IMG/VR virus record: IMGVR_UViG_3300010354_000661
Location: 1-23,774 of that record
Length of the DNA stretch: 23,774 bases
From: a virus
Reading direction: 5' to 3' (one strand)
Part shown: positions 1-6,165 of the stretch, one piece after another
Numbering within the stretch: position 1 is the first letter of the stretch
Layout: each line of letters starts with the position of its first letter
Position numbers and translations under genes: made by a program
Notes under the pieces: generated by a model
What the model was told of the DNA's origin: nothing
The model's input: only the letters and a program-made list of their open reading frames with translations
The model's database searches: none

Positions 1-477
1 AGGCGCTACAGCGCACTTTCGATGTGTGGCATCGCCGGGGACGATGACGATGCCGAGGAGGACCGCCGGGACCGCGAAGAGCGCAAGCCGCTGGCAACGC
101 CAACCCGGCGCACAGCCCGTGAAGCGCCCAAGGCCCCCGCACAGCCTGCCGCGCCCGCCCCAGAGGCGAAGCCGACCTTCGATGGCAAGATGGACCGCTT
201 CCCCGACGAAGGCGAAGTGACCATCACCGTGAAGCGCGTCGTGGAGCGCGGGAAAGCATTTGCGGTCCACGCCATGTCAGCAGAACACGGTGGCGCATGG
301 CTGCGCGTCCAGCAGCCCGAGATGGCGGAATGCTTGCGGCAGATGGTCAACGGGGTTGCCCGCGTCACCATCGCCCGGATTGATGTCAGCACCATTGACA
401 TCCTTGCAGTCAAGGCAAGCGCGGCAATGGCCGCAGCAGAAACCGAAACGGAGCAGGACGCCAATGTTCCCTTCTGA
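1..477 (+). CDS. ERF-family single-strand annealing protein, 3' part (5' end outside window)
   Basis: The frame is open to the left edge (158 residues visible), so the gene begins upstream. The ATG at 22 is probably internal. The first visible residues, RRYSALSMCGIAGDDDDAEE, match the end of the ERF recombinase core, where a [R]YALLxxxGIxxDDDDA-like segment is typical. ERF proteins anneal single-stranded DNA and promote phage recombination and genome circularisation. A Pro/Ala/Arg-rich linker follows. Then comes a roughly 75-residue segment with alternating hydrophobic strands (EVTITVKRVVERGKAFAVHA and VARVTIARIDVSTIDILAVK) that could be a small OB-like fold. The last residues, EQDANVPF, resemble the SSB tip (DDDIPF). 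The ERF call rests on one motif plus phage context. The OB-like reading and the SSB-tip reading are inference. Confidence 0.72.
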   Translation, partial: RRYSALSMCGIAGDDDDAEEDRRDREERKPLATPTRRTAREAPKAPAQPAAPAPEAKPTFDGKMDRFPDEGEVTITVKRVVERGKAFAVHAMSAEHGGAWLRVQQPEMAECLRQMVNGVARVTIARIDVSTIDILAVKASAAMAAAETETEQDANVPF

Positions 478-784
478 CATCTTTGACGCCATCGAAGCCG
501 ACCGCCTGAAGCACGAAGGAATGCATCGTGCCGCCCATGCCAAGTCGGCGCTGCTGGAAATGGCCCGCGACCGCGCACGGCGCATCGCACAGGAGCAAGG
601 GGAAGTAACGATGGATGACGTGATGCAACGCCTTGTCCATGAAGGCATCGACCCGACCGCGTTGGGACCAGCAGCCGGAAGCGTGTTCAAGAACGCGGAA
701 TGGGAGTTCACCGGGCGTTTCGTCAAGAGCGCACGGATCACCAATCACTCGCGCCTGCTCCGCGTGTGGAAGCGGCGCACCTGA
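464..784 (+). CDS. Conserved small phage protein, probable DNA-metabolism accessory
   Basis: This 106-residue product starts at ATG 464, inside the end of the ERF gene (14-base overlap), which implies translational coupling. The N-terminal half is helical and charged. The C-terminal half, with GIDPTALGPAAGSVFKNAEW and ending RITNHSRLLRVWKRR, has the look of a small family common beside phage replication and recombination genes. In that family an 'AGSxF...W...SxRxxNHARxxxVW' pattern recurs. No catalytic motif is visible and its biochemical role is unknown to me. The basic C-terminus could contact nucleic acid, but that is inference. An earlier in-frame start at 260 would lie deep inside the ERF gene and is rejected. 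Confidence 0.7.
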   Translation: MFPSDIFDAIEADRLKHEGMHRAAHAKSALLEMARDRARRIAQEQGEVTMDDVMQRLVHEGIDPTALGPAAGSVFKNAEWEFTGRFVKSARITNHSRLLRVWKRRT

Positions 785-795
785 CACCTTGGTTT

Positions 796-837
796 TGCGG
801 GGCAAGGGGGCGGGGTGGTCCCGCCCCTTTGCCCGCA
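796..837 (+). other. Strong intergenic hairpin without a T tract
   Basis: Arms 800-814 and 820-834 pair over 15 positions (14 Watson-Crick plus one G-U) around a 5-base loop, GTGGT. An outer TGC/GCA adds three more pairs past a single bulge. The hairpin sits between the gene ending at 784 and the start at 852. No run of T follows, so it is not a classical intrinsic terminator. It could protect or delimit the upstream message. Confidence 0.6.
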
Positions 838-851
838 GGAATGGAGACAAG

Positions 852-1238
852 ATGGACCCGGACAATGATGAATACAGGGTGCTGGAGGCGTTTGGCGACG
901 TTCCCAACACATGGGCGGTGGTCAATGACTTCCGCCAATTCGTGGCCTATGCGGCCAGCAAGAACGACGCCAATGTGTTGTGCGTTGAATTGCAGCATTT
1001 GCGGATGGATGGCGAAACCCGATACCGCAACGTCAATTCGTTGCACATCGGCTCCGTCAAGCACATGGCGGCACAGATTGCCATGCTCCGCGCCGAGCGC
1101 GACGAGGCGAGGCGGGAATGTCGTCTGCTGTTGCTCGGTCAAGAGGTGCTACGCGGTGTGCGCGACCTTCCTGCACCTCCCGACGATCTGGTGACGATTG
1201 TCCCTGTGCCACGAAAGGAGCACAATCCATGCCAGTAG
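852..1238 (+). CDS. Hypothetical phage protein
   Basis: This 128-residue protein starts at ATG 852 after a GGAGACAAG ribosome site at 843-851. The N-terminus is acidic (MDPDNDEYRVLEAF). The middle is mixed alpha/beta, and a helical Arg/Glu-rich stretch (MLRAERDEARRECRLLLLGQ) looks coiled-coil-like. No family is recognised. It is the first gene after the 796-837 hairpin and overlaps the next gene by 10 bases, so it belongs to a tightly packed run of early genes. Nothing in the sequence supports a specific function. Confidence 0.72.
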   Translation: MDPDNDEYRVLEAFGDVPNTWAVVNDFRQFVAYAASKNDANVLCVELQHLRMDGETRYRNVNSLHIGSVKHMAAQIAMLRAERDEARRECRLLLLGQEVLRGVRDLPAPPDDLVTIVPVPRKEHNPCQ

Positions 1239-1414
1239 GCGGCAGATACAAGAACACGAAGTACGGACACAACGCATCGGGCGACGATGTGTTCTTCATC
1301 CTCATCCCGATCTTCGCGGTCGTCCTGCTCATTGCGATGATCGGGGAGGCTCGGAGAGCCAAGAGCAGACCGAATCACAACACCACACAGAAGGAGACTC
1401 GCCATGTTCAGTAA
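1229..1414 (+). CDS. Small single-pass membrane protein
   Basis: This 61-residue protein starts at ATG 1229 with AAGGAG at 1215-1220. A hydrophilic N-terminus is followed by one hydrophobic helix at residues 21-39 (VFFILIPIFAVVLLIAMIG) and then a basic tail (EARRAKSRPNH). Positive residues flank the helix on both sides, with more on the C-terminal side, so topology is not certain. It overlaps both neighbours (10 and 11 bases). Possible roles for small membrane proteins in early phage operons include superinfection exclusion or host membrane modulation. Neither can be claimed here. No signal-peptidase site is visible. Confidence 0.72.
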   Translation: MPVGGRYKNTKYGHNASGDDVFFILIPIFAVVLLIAMIGEARRAKSRPNHNTTQKETRHVQ

Positions 1415-1685
1415 CACCTGCGCCATGACACTCGCACAAAAGTCCGACCGAATCCTTGCCCAGACGCGGGGTTTGAGCGGAGCGACACCGAACGCCACGC
1501 AACTCATCGAAGCATTGCGGTCAGCGTTGGAAGAGAACAGGAGAGAAGTCGAACGCATCCGCGCCGATTGCGACGAGGCAAGAAAGATGTATTGCCGCGC
1601 AATGGCCGAGAACGGTCAGGAAAGCGAAGAGCGAGAGATTGCAGAGGATCTTGACTGGGATTGCTTCAAGGAGGGCGGCAAGTGA
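1404..1685 (+). CDS. Hypothetical coiled-coil protein
   Basis: The product is 93 residues from ATG 1404, with AAGGAG at 1390-1395. An N-terminal Ser/Thr/Asn-rich part is followed by a long amphipathic helix (about residues 32-75: ALRSALEENRREVERIRADC and onward) rich in Glu and Arg, and an acidic tail. The composition predicts a coiled coil, possibly an oligomer. No family is recognised. It overlaps the preceding membrane-protein gene, and its stop codon overlaps the GTG start of the next gene. Confidence 0.68.
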   Translation: MFSNTCAMTLAQKSDRILAQTRGLSGATPNATQLIEALRSALEENRREVERIRADCDEARKMYCRAMAENGQESEEREIAEDLDWDCFKEGGK

Positions 1686-2023
1686 CCGACAATCATCAAT
1701 GGATACCGCTGGAGGACATCATTCAGGATCGGCCATCATGGGAGGAGCCCGGATGGTGGCTGCGGTGGATCTATCTGGTCATGGCGGCAATGCTCGCCAA
1801 CGACGTGGAAACGCTGGGCAAACTCCAAAACTTCGCCACCAGCCAGCGCAACGACGCAGACCGGGAGGATGTCGAAGAACTGGAAGAAGTTATCTTGCGC
1901 GATCACGGGGAAGCCGTGACCATCTGCGTGGAAAGGGTCGCAGCACGCAAAGGCAACCATGAAGCCATTGCCACGGTGACCGACACCGGGATTGACATTG
2001 ACGTAAAGGAGATCACGCCATGA
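1682..2023 (+). CDS. Hypothetical phage protein, GTG start
   Basis: This 113-residue product starts at GTG 1682, chosen because AAGGAGG lies at 1669-1675 and the GTGA overlap with the upstream stop is typical of this operon. An earlier start at 1661 would place the start before that ribosome site. The N-terminal half has a Trp-rich amphipathic stretch (WEEPGWWLRWIYLVMAAML), possibly membrane-peripheral or a buried helix. The rest is acidic and ends in alternating strands (ATVTDTGIDIDVKEITP). No family is recognised. Confidence 0.66.
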   Translation: MTDNHQWIPLEDIIQDRPSWEEPGWWLRWIYLVMAAMLANDVETLGKLQNFATSQRNDADREDVEELEEVILRDHGEAVTICVERVAARKGNHEAIATVTDTGIDIDVKEITP

Positions 2024-2217
2024 TGGGGAACGCAGAAGTAGTCGTGACGCAGATCAGGAAACGCGCCGAAGATCGCCGGGACGCGGCGAACCGACAGCCA
2101 CCCAAGTACCGCGACTTCATCGAACATTGCAACAGCGAGGCAAAATGGCTGGACAGGGTGGCTGACACCATCGAAGAACTGCAAGCCGAGTGCGTCCGCG
2201 CATGGAGGAACCAATGA
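2020..2217 (+). CDS. Small hypothetical helical protein
   Basis: This 65-residue protein starts with tandem ATG codons at 2020 and 2023, preceded by AAAGGAGAT at about 2006-2013. It overlaps the upstream stop as ATGA and the downstream ATG as ATGA. It is charged and almost wholly helical, with Arg-rich (IRKRAEDRRDAANR) and Glu-rich (DRVADTIEELQAE) segments. No domain is recognised. Its position just before the Gp157-like gene suggests a shared early role, but nothing more can be supported. Confidence 0.66.
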   Translation: MMGNAEVVVTQIRKRAEDRRDAANRQPPKYRDFIEHCNSEAKWLDRVADTIEELQAECVRAWRNQ

Positions 2218-2717
2218 GCCTGTACGCCATCGGAACGGAAATGCAAGGCATCCTTGACGCCATGCTGGAAGGCGGCGTTGACAGCCACGAAGCAATGGAG
2301 GCGCTAGACCTGCACCTGCAAGGGCTGGACGCCGCGCTTGACTCCAAAGCGGAGGACTACGCAGGGCTGATCCAAGAACTGACCATGAGGGCCGAAGCAC
2401 GAACCAAGGAGGCCCAGCGCATCCGCGCCCTTGCACAGACCGACGCCGCCTTGGCGGAACGACTGAAGCAACGTTTGAAGGAAGTCATGGAGCGCACAGG
2501 ACGCACGCGCATTGACACTAGCCGCTTCCGGTTGTCCGTCGCACAGAATGGCGGGAGGCAGTCAATTGAAATTGACGAAGGCGCATCGCTTCCGCCCGCA
2601 TACGTCAAGACCATTACCGAACCCGACAAGGACGCCATCCGCAAGGCGTTGGAGGCTGGCGAAACCATCGCTGGCTGCACCCTCCTCCCACGCGGAAGCA
2701 GCCTTCGGATACGATGA
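2214..2717 (+). CDS. Siphovirus Gp157-family protein
   Basis: This 167-residue protein starts at ATG 2214 with GGAGG just upstream and an ATGA overlap; the longer frame from 2190 has no ribosome site. The architecture matches the Gp157 family (PF05565). An N-terminal helical part contains LDSKAEDYAGLIQELTMRAE. A long heptad-like Lys/Glu/Arg helix follows and runs into RLKQRLKEVMERTGRTRIDT. The end is a beta-rich tail, FRLSVAQNG...LPPAYVKT...PDKDAIRKALEAGETI...GCTLL, finishing SLRIR. The family is common in replication and recombination modules of siphophages, often near annealing proteins. Its biochemical role is not firmly established. It is the last gene before a terminator, so it closes the early operon. 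Confidence 0.87.
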   Translation: MSLYAIGTEMQGILDAMLEGGVDSHEAMEALDLHLQGLDAALDSKAEDYAGLIQELTMRAEARTKEAQRIRALAQTDAALAERLKQRLKEVMERTGRTRIDTSRFRLSVAQNGGRQSIEIDEGASLPPAYVKTITEPDKDAIRKALEAGETIAGCTLLPRGSSLRIR

Positions 2718-2755
2718 CCGAACCATCCTGAGCAGCCGCAAGGCTGCCATGTCTC

Positions 2756-2808
2756 CCGCCCCGCAACAGGCTCCACGACGGAATGCCCTTGCGGGGCGGT
2801 TTCTATTT
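2756..2808 (+). terminator. Intrinsic (rho-independent) terminator
   Basis: A perfect 11-bp stem pairs 2756-2766 (CCGCCCCGCAA) with 2789-2799 (TTGCGGGGCGG) across a 22-base loop. It is followed by TTTCTATTT at 2800-2808. The element lies 38 bases after the stop of the Gp157-like gene and 32 bases before the next start, in the only long gap of this region. It marks the end of the early operon. Confidence 0.85.
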
Positions 2809-2834
2809 GCACCCCGGCGCGGGATGGGTACAAT
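2807..2834 (+). promoter_or_regulatory. Candidate promoter, possibly leaderless
   Basis: A TACAAT -10-like hexamer lies at 2829-2834, with a poor -35 candidate TTGCAC at 2807-2812 (16-base spacer). The start codon at 2841 is only six bases beyond the -10, and no Shine-Dalgarno sequence precedes it. The expected transcription start would therefore fall at or beside the ATG. The position directly after a terminator supports a new transcription unit. Confidence 0.5.
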
Positions 2835-2840
2835 CGCATC

Positions 2841-3128
2841 ATGCTTGAGAAGATCCCCATTGAGCATTCGTCCGATGTCCGCGTTGCGATCCTGTCCGCG
2901 CTGCATGAGCGCGAAGCAACCCCCTACGGGTTCGCCAAGGCGGTAGCCGATGCCGGGATCACGGCGCACCACACGGTCGATGCCGTGCTGGCCCCACCGG
3001 AATCGTTGACGCATTCCGTGCCCACCCTGCCCACCGCGCTGGCCCTGCTGGATGCGGCGGGCTACGACCTGATCGCCGTGCGCCGCCGGGAAGGCATCAA
3101 GATCACCGCCAAGAGGAGGAAGGGATGA
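2841..3128 (+). CDS. Small HTH-like protein, possible regulator
   Basis: This 95-residue protein starts at ATG 2841 with no ribosome site but a TACAAT box six bases before the start. Residues 28-50 (PYGFAKAVADAGITAHHTVD and onward) resemble an XRE/Cro-like helix-turn-helix: 'xxFAKAVxxAGI' followed by a second helix. After this comes a segment similar to the usual C-terminal helix (TLPTALALLDAAGYDLIAV). The tail is basic (RRREGIKITAKRRKG), fitting nucleic-acid contact. It is the first gene of its transcription unit and overlaps the methyltransferase gene by ATGA. It could regulate that gene or the packaging genes, but the HTH call is by pattern only. Confidence 0.6.
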   Translation: MLEKIPIEHSSDVRVAILSALHEREATPYGFAKAVADAGITAHHTVDAVLAPPESLTHSVPTLPTALALLDAAGYDLIAVRRREGIKITAKRRKG

Positions 3129-4324
3129 CCACCGGACTGTCAATGACCGTGCAGGACGTTGCCATTGCCGACCTGCATTTTGATCCAGCCAACGTCCGCA
3201 AGCACCCCGAAGAGAACCTCGCAGCCCTGAAAGGCTCCTTGGAACGCTTCGGCCAGCAAAAGCCCATCGTGGTGGATGCCAAGAACGTGGTCATCGCGGG
3301 CAACGGCTTCCTCGCCGCCGCCAAGGCGCTGGGATGGAAAACCGTCAAGGTGGTGCGGTCCAACCTGATGGGCGCAGAAGCGACCGCCTACGCCATTGCG
3401 GACAACCGTACCGCCGAACTGGCGGAATGGGACGAAGCCGCGCTGCAACAGCAACTTGCCGCCATTGCCATTCAGGATGCGGAACTGCTTGCAGCCACGG
3501 GCTTTGACGAAAAGGAACTGGCGCGACTGGCCGCACAGGCAATGCCGGAAGTGACCGAGGACGAAGTACCCGAGCCGCCCGCCGAACCCATCACCCAAAC
3601 CGGCGACCTATGGATGCTTGGCACCCACCGCCTGCTTTGCGGGGACAGCACCAAGGCCGAGGATGTGAAACGACTTACCGATGGCAAGCGTGTAGATCTC
3701 ATGCTGACCGACCCGCCGTACAACGTGGACTACACGGGCGGCACCAAGGACGCGCTCAAAATTGCCAACGACAGCATGAGCGACTCCGACTTCCGCAAAT
3801 TCCTCACGGCCTGTTTCAGCGCTGCGTTCGATGCCATGAAGCCCGGAGCAGCCTTTTACGTTTGGCACGCCGACAGCGAGGGCTACAACTTCCGTGGCGC
3901 AATCCGCGATTGCAAACAGTCCGTGCGCCAATGCCTGATCTGGGCAAAGAACGCTCTTGTCATGGGACGGCAGGATTACCAATGGCAGCATGAACCATGC
4001 CTGTACGGATGGAAAGACGGCGCTTCCCACGGTTGGTACAGCGACCGGAAGCAGACCACGCTGCTGCATTTCGACCGCCCCAAGCGCAGCGAGGAACACC
4101 CGACGATGAAGCCCGTGGCCATGTTCGCCTATCTGCTGGGCAACAGCACCGCGCCGCAAGGGATTGTGTACGACCCGTTTCTCGGCAGCGGCACCACCCT
4201 GATCGCCGCCGAACAACTTGGCCGCACCTGCTACGGCATGGAGATCAGCCCTGCGTACTGCGACGTGATCGTCAAGCGATGGGAAACGCTCACAGGATTG
4301 ACAGCCACGCGGGAAAAGGTGTAA
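3125..4324 (+). CDS. ParB-like/DNA N6-adenine or N4-cytosine methyltransferase fusion
   Basis: This 399-residue protein starts at ATG 3125 after a GAGGAGG-type ribosome site; the ATG at 3143 is a weaker alternative. The first ~100 residues are a ParB/Srx-like domain: IADLHFDPANVRKHPEENLA, then VIAGNGFLAAAKALGWKTV and later YAIADNRTAELAEWD. The C-terminal ~230 residues are an S-adenosylmethionine-dependent amino-methyltransferase. Motif IV DPPY lies at residues 196-199 and the SAM-binding motif DPFLGSGTTLIAAEQLGR begins at residue 350, which is the beta-class order. It would methylate phage DNA at an exocyclic amino group. A role in protection from host restriction is a reasonable inference. 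Its place directly before terminase suggests modification near the time of packaging. Specificity (adenine versus cytosine, target site) cannot be read from sequence. Confidence 0.9.
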   Translation: MTTGLSMTVQDVAIADLHFDPANVRKHPEENLAALKGSLERFGQQKPIVVDAKNVVIAGNGFLAAAKALGWKTVKVVRSNLMGAEATAYAIADNRTAELAEWDEAALQQQLAAIAIQDAELLAATGFDEKELARLAAQAMPEVTEDEVPEPPAEPITQTGDLWMLGTHRLLCGDSTKAEDVKRLTDGKRVDLMLTDPPYNVDYTGGTKDALKIANDSMSDSDFRKFLTACFSAAFDAMKPGAAFYVWHADSEGYNFRGAIRDCKQSVRQCLIWAKNALVMGRQDYQWQHEPCLYGWKDGASHGWYSDRKQTTLLHFDRPKRSEEHPTMKPVAMFAYLLGNSTAPQGIVYDPFLGSGTTLIAAEQLGRTCYGMEISPAYCDVIVKRWETLTGLTATREKV

Positions 4325-4343
4325 GATGCCCGTGGAGGCCAAG

Positions 4344-4724
4344 ATGCCTGAGGACGAATCGGGGAAAGGGGCAAGTGCGGACGCGCCGCGTTTGTGGCTT
4401 CGCGCCATCCGCGAAGGGTGGACCGTTCCCGATGTGGTCAAGCGCGCTGCCGTCAATCGGGCAGCACAGATCCTTGCCGACCCCAGCAGCACGCGCCGGG
4501 AAATCACCCGCGCCACCCAAACCCTCGCCATCCTTGAACGGCTGTCAATCGAAGCCGCCGTGCAAGAGGACCGGATGCGCCGATTGGATGACGGCATGGC
4601 AACGGAACGGGTGGAACTCACAGAAGTCATATCGGACGCACAATTGGGGGCCATTGCCAAAACGGTCGCCAACCCATGCCCCACGCCGCCAAAGACCGCC
4701 AAGCGCGCCAAGAAGCCCCGCTGA
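4344..4724 (+). CDS. Probable terminase small subunit
   Basis: The product is 126 residues from ATG 4344, chosen for GGAGG at 4334-4338 with five-base spacing. ATG 4326 in the same frame, with AAAAGG upstream, is possible and gives 132 residues. It is assigned mainly by position: the gene directly before the large terminase, overlapping it by 49 bases. The N-terminal half has short helices (RLWLRAIREGWTVPDVVKRA) that could form an HTH-like DNA-recognition fold. The middle is a coiled-coil-like oligomerisation segment, and the C-terminus is very basic (PPKTAKRAKKPR). Small terminase subunits recognise the packaging site and hand DNA to the large subunit. Sequence alone does not prove the family. 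Confidence 0.55.
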   Translation: MPEDESGKGASADAPRLWLRAIREGWTVPDVVKRAAVNRAAQILADPSSTRREITRATQTLAILERLSIEAAVQEDRMRRLDDGMATERVELTEVISDAQLGAIAKTVANPCPTPPKTAKRAKKPR

Positions 4725-6148
4725 CGCGGCAGGAAGCCGTTGAGCGGGCTCGGGACAACCCGGCGGGCTTCATCGCCCTGTGCCTTGGGAAGCCCGTGTC
4801 GGGCCTTCAGCGCGAACTCCTCGCCCATGCCCTGAACCACCACCGCTGGTACGCGGAATTGCCACGCGGCCACGCCAAGACCTCCAGCCTGTCCTATCTG
4901 GCGGCATGGTGGCTGGGGAAGCGCCCGGAAACCCGGTTCAAACTCATCGGCTCCAACGATGACGCCGCAGCTGCCACCAGCCGTTTCCTGCGCGACATCA
5001 TCCGGTCCCCGGTCTACCGGGCCGTGTTCCCGGCGATCAGCCTGAAGCCGGGGGAGGACACCGTCATGGCGTGGTCGATTTCCGCGCCGGGGATCACAGA
5101 ACGCCGCGACCCGTCCGTGCAAGCCAGCGGCATCTTCGGGCGCACGGGTGGCCGCGCCGACATCCTGTGGCCGGATGACATCTGCGACCTTCGCAACGCC
5201 GTCTTGCAGCCCGCCTTGCGGGCACAGGTCAAGGAGGCGATGGCGAACATTTGGCTGCCCATGCTGGACCCATCCGCCCCGCACCCCGGACGGCTTTGGC
5301 GGTCGGCCACCCCCTTCCACACCGATGACATCACCGCCGACTGGCGGCGCGAATGCGAACAGGCCGGAACGCTCCTGCGCCGCCCATGCGTGGGAACGGA
5401 AAGCCCGTGGCCGGAAGTGTTCACCCCCAAAATCCTTGACGAAGCGCGTGGCGCAATGGGGCCGATGGCCTACGCACGCGCCTACGAACTGGTGCCGCTG
5501 TCAACGGACCTGATGGTCTACCGCCCGGAATGGATGGCGTACTACGGCGATGCCGACCTGCCCACCTACCGCCACACGGTCGCTGCCATCGATTGGGGCT
5601 ACGGGCGCAAGCAGCAGGACCGGGACGATCCCGACTACTCCGTGTGCATCGTGGCCGACATTGACAGCGAACGCAATGCCTACCTGACCGACATCCTGCG
5701 CGTGCGGGAGTCGTTCCCCGACTTTGCCCGCATGGCACGGGAACTGGTGGAACGCCGGGGATGCAAGATGGTGCTGGCGGAATCCAACGGGCCGCAGAAG
5801 GGCGTGTTCGACCAATTCCGCGCCACCTGCCGCCAGCCCGTCGTGGCCGTGGAACGCACCACGGACAAGCACCTTCGGGCAGCAGGAACGCAGCCGTATG
5901 TGGCGGCGGGCAAGTTGCGTTTCCCAATAGGCGACAACGGCGAGATGCGTAAGGACTTCCGCCCGGTCATGGACGAGATGCTTTCGTTTCCGGCAGGGGC
6001 GCACGATGACACGGTGGACGCCATCGTGGATCTATGCAACGCGGCCAGCATGGGTGCCATCGTCACGGGCGGCGGCGCTGTCACGGTGTCAACAGGCGTG
6101 CAGCGGATGTTCGACCGACCGACACCAAAGCGTCGGATGTTCGCCTAG
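4676..6148 (+). CDS. Terminase large subunit (packaging ATPase-nuclease)
   Basis: This 490-residue protein is of typical length. A Walker A-like P-R-G-H-A-K-T is at residues 63-69 (ELPRGHAKTSS) in the packaging ATPase domain. A Walker B-like strand RADILWPDDIC follows. The RNase H-like nuclease domain starts at AAIDWGYGRK with the first acidic residue D306; a central AESNGPQKGVFDQF segment and C-terminal AHDDTVDAIV (acids at 444, 445 and 448) complete the metal site. It powers DNA translocation into the procapsid through the portal and cuts the concatemer. The ATG at 4676 lies inside the previous gene and has no obvious ribosome site, so coupled translation is likely. The motif order is intact and I see no damage. 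Confidence 0.93.
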   Translation: MPHAAKDRQARQEAPLTRQEAVERARDNPAGFIALCLGKPVSGLQRELLAHALNHHRWYAELPRGHAKTSSLSYLAAWWLGKRPETRFKLIGSNDDAAAATSRFLRDIIRSPVYRAVFPAISLKPGEDTVMAWSISAPGITERRDPSVQASGIFGRTGGRADILWPDDICDLRNAVLQPALRAQVKEAMANIWLPMLDPSAPHPGRLWRSATPFHTDDITADWRRECEQAGTLLRRPCVGTESPWPEVFTPKILDEARGAMGPMAYARAYELVPLSTDLMVYRPEWMAYYGDADLPTYRHTVAAIDWGYGRKQQDRDDPDYSVCIVADIDSERNAYLTDILRVRESFPDFARMARELVERRGCKMVLAESNGPQKGVFDQFRATCRQPVVAVERTTDKHLRAAGTQPYVAAGKLRFPIGDNGEMRKDFRPVMDEMLSFPAGAHDDTVDAIVDLCNAASMGAIVTGGGAVTVSTGVQRMFDRPTPKRRMFA

Positions 6149-6153
6149 CGCGT

Positions 6154-6165
6154 TAGACTCATGCA
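6154..6165 (+). promoter_or_regulatory. TANNNT leaderless-type element before coiled-coil gene
   Basis: TAGACT at 6154-6159 is followed by six bases and the ATG at 6166. No Shine-Dalgarno sequence is present, and I see no good -35 hexamer. This is the same arrangement as before 2841 and, with seven bases, before 9453. It is a candidate -10 for a leaderless mRNA, based on pattern only. Confidence 0.35.

Noticed and set aside
22-477. ATG at 22 as the true start of the first gene
   Set aside because: The frame is open upstream to the window edge and residues just before it belong to the ERF-like core, so the gene is cut by the window.
800-834. Hairpin after the second gene as an intrinsic terminator
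   Set aside because: No T tract follows the stem; it is listed as a hairpin of unknown role instead.
1661-1681. Upstream ATG 1661 as start of the gene ending at 2023
   Set aside because: AAGGAGG at 1669-1675 lies downstream of it and is well placed for GTG 1682, which also gives the overlap type used by neighbouring genes.
3608-5320. 570-codon minus-strand open frame opposite methyltransferase and terminase
   Set aside because: It lies opposite two confidently assigned genes and its composition is typical of a shadow frame; no ribosome site or domain was recognised.
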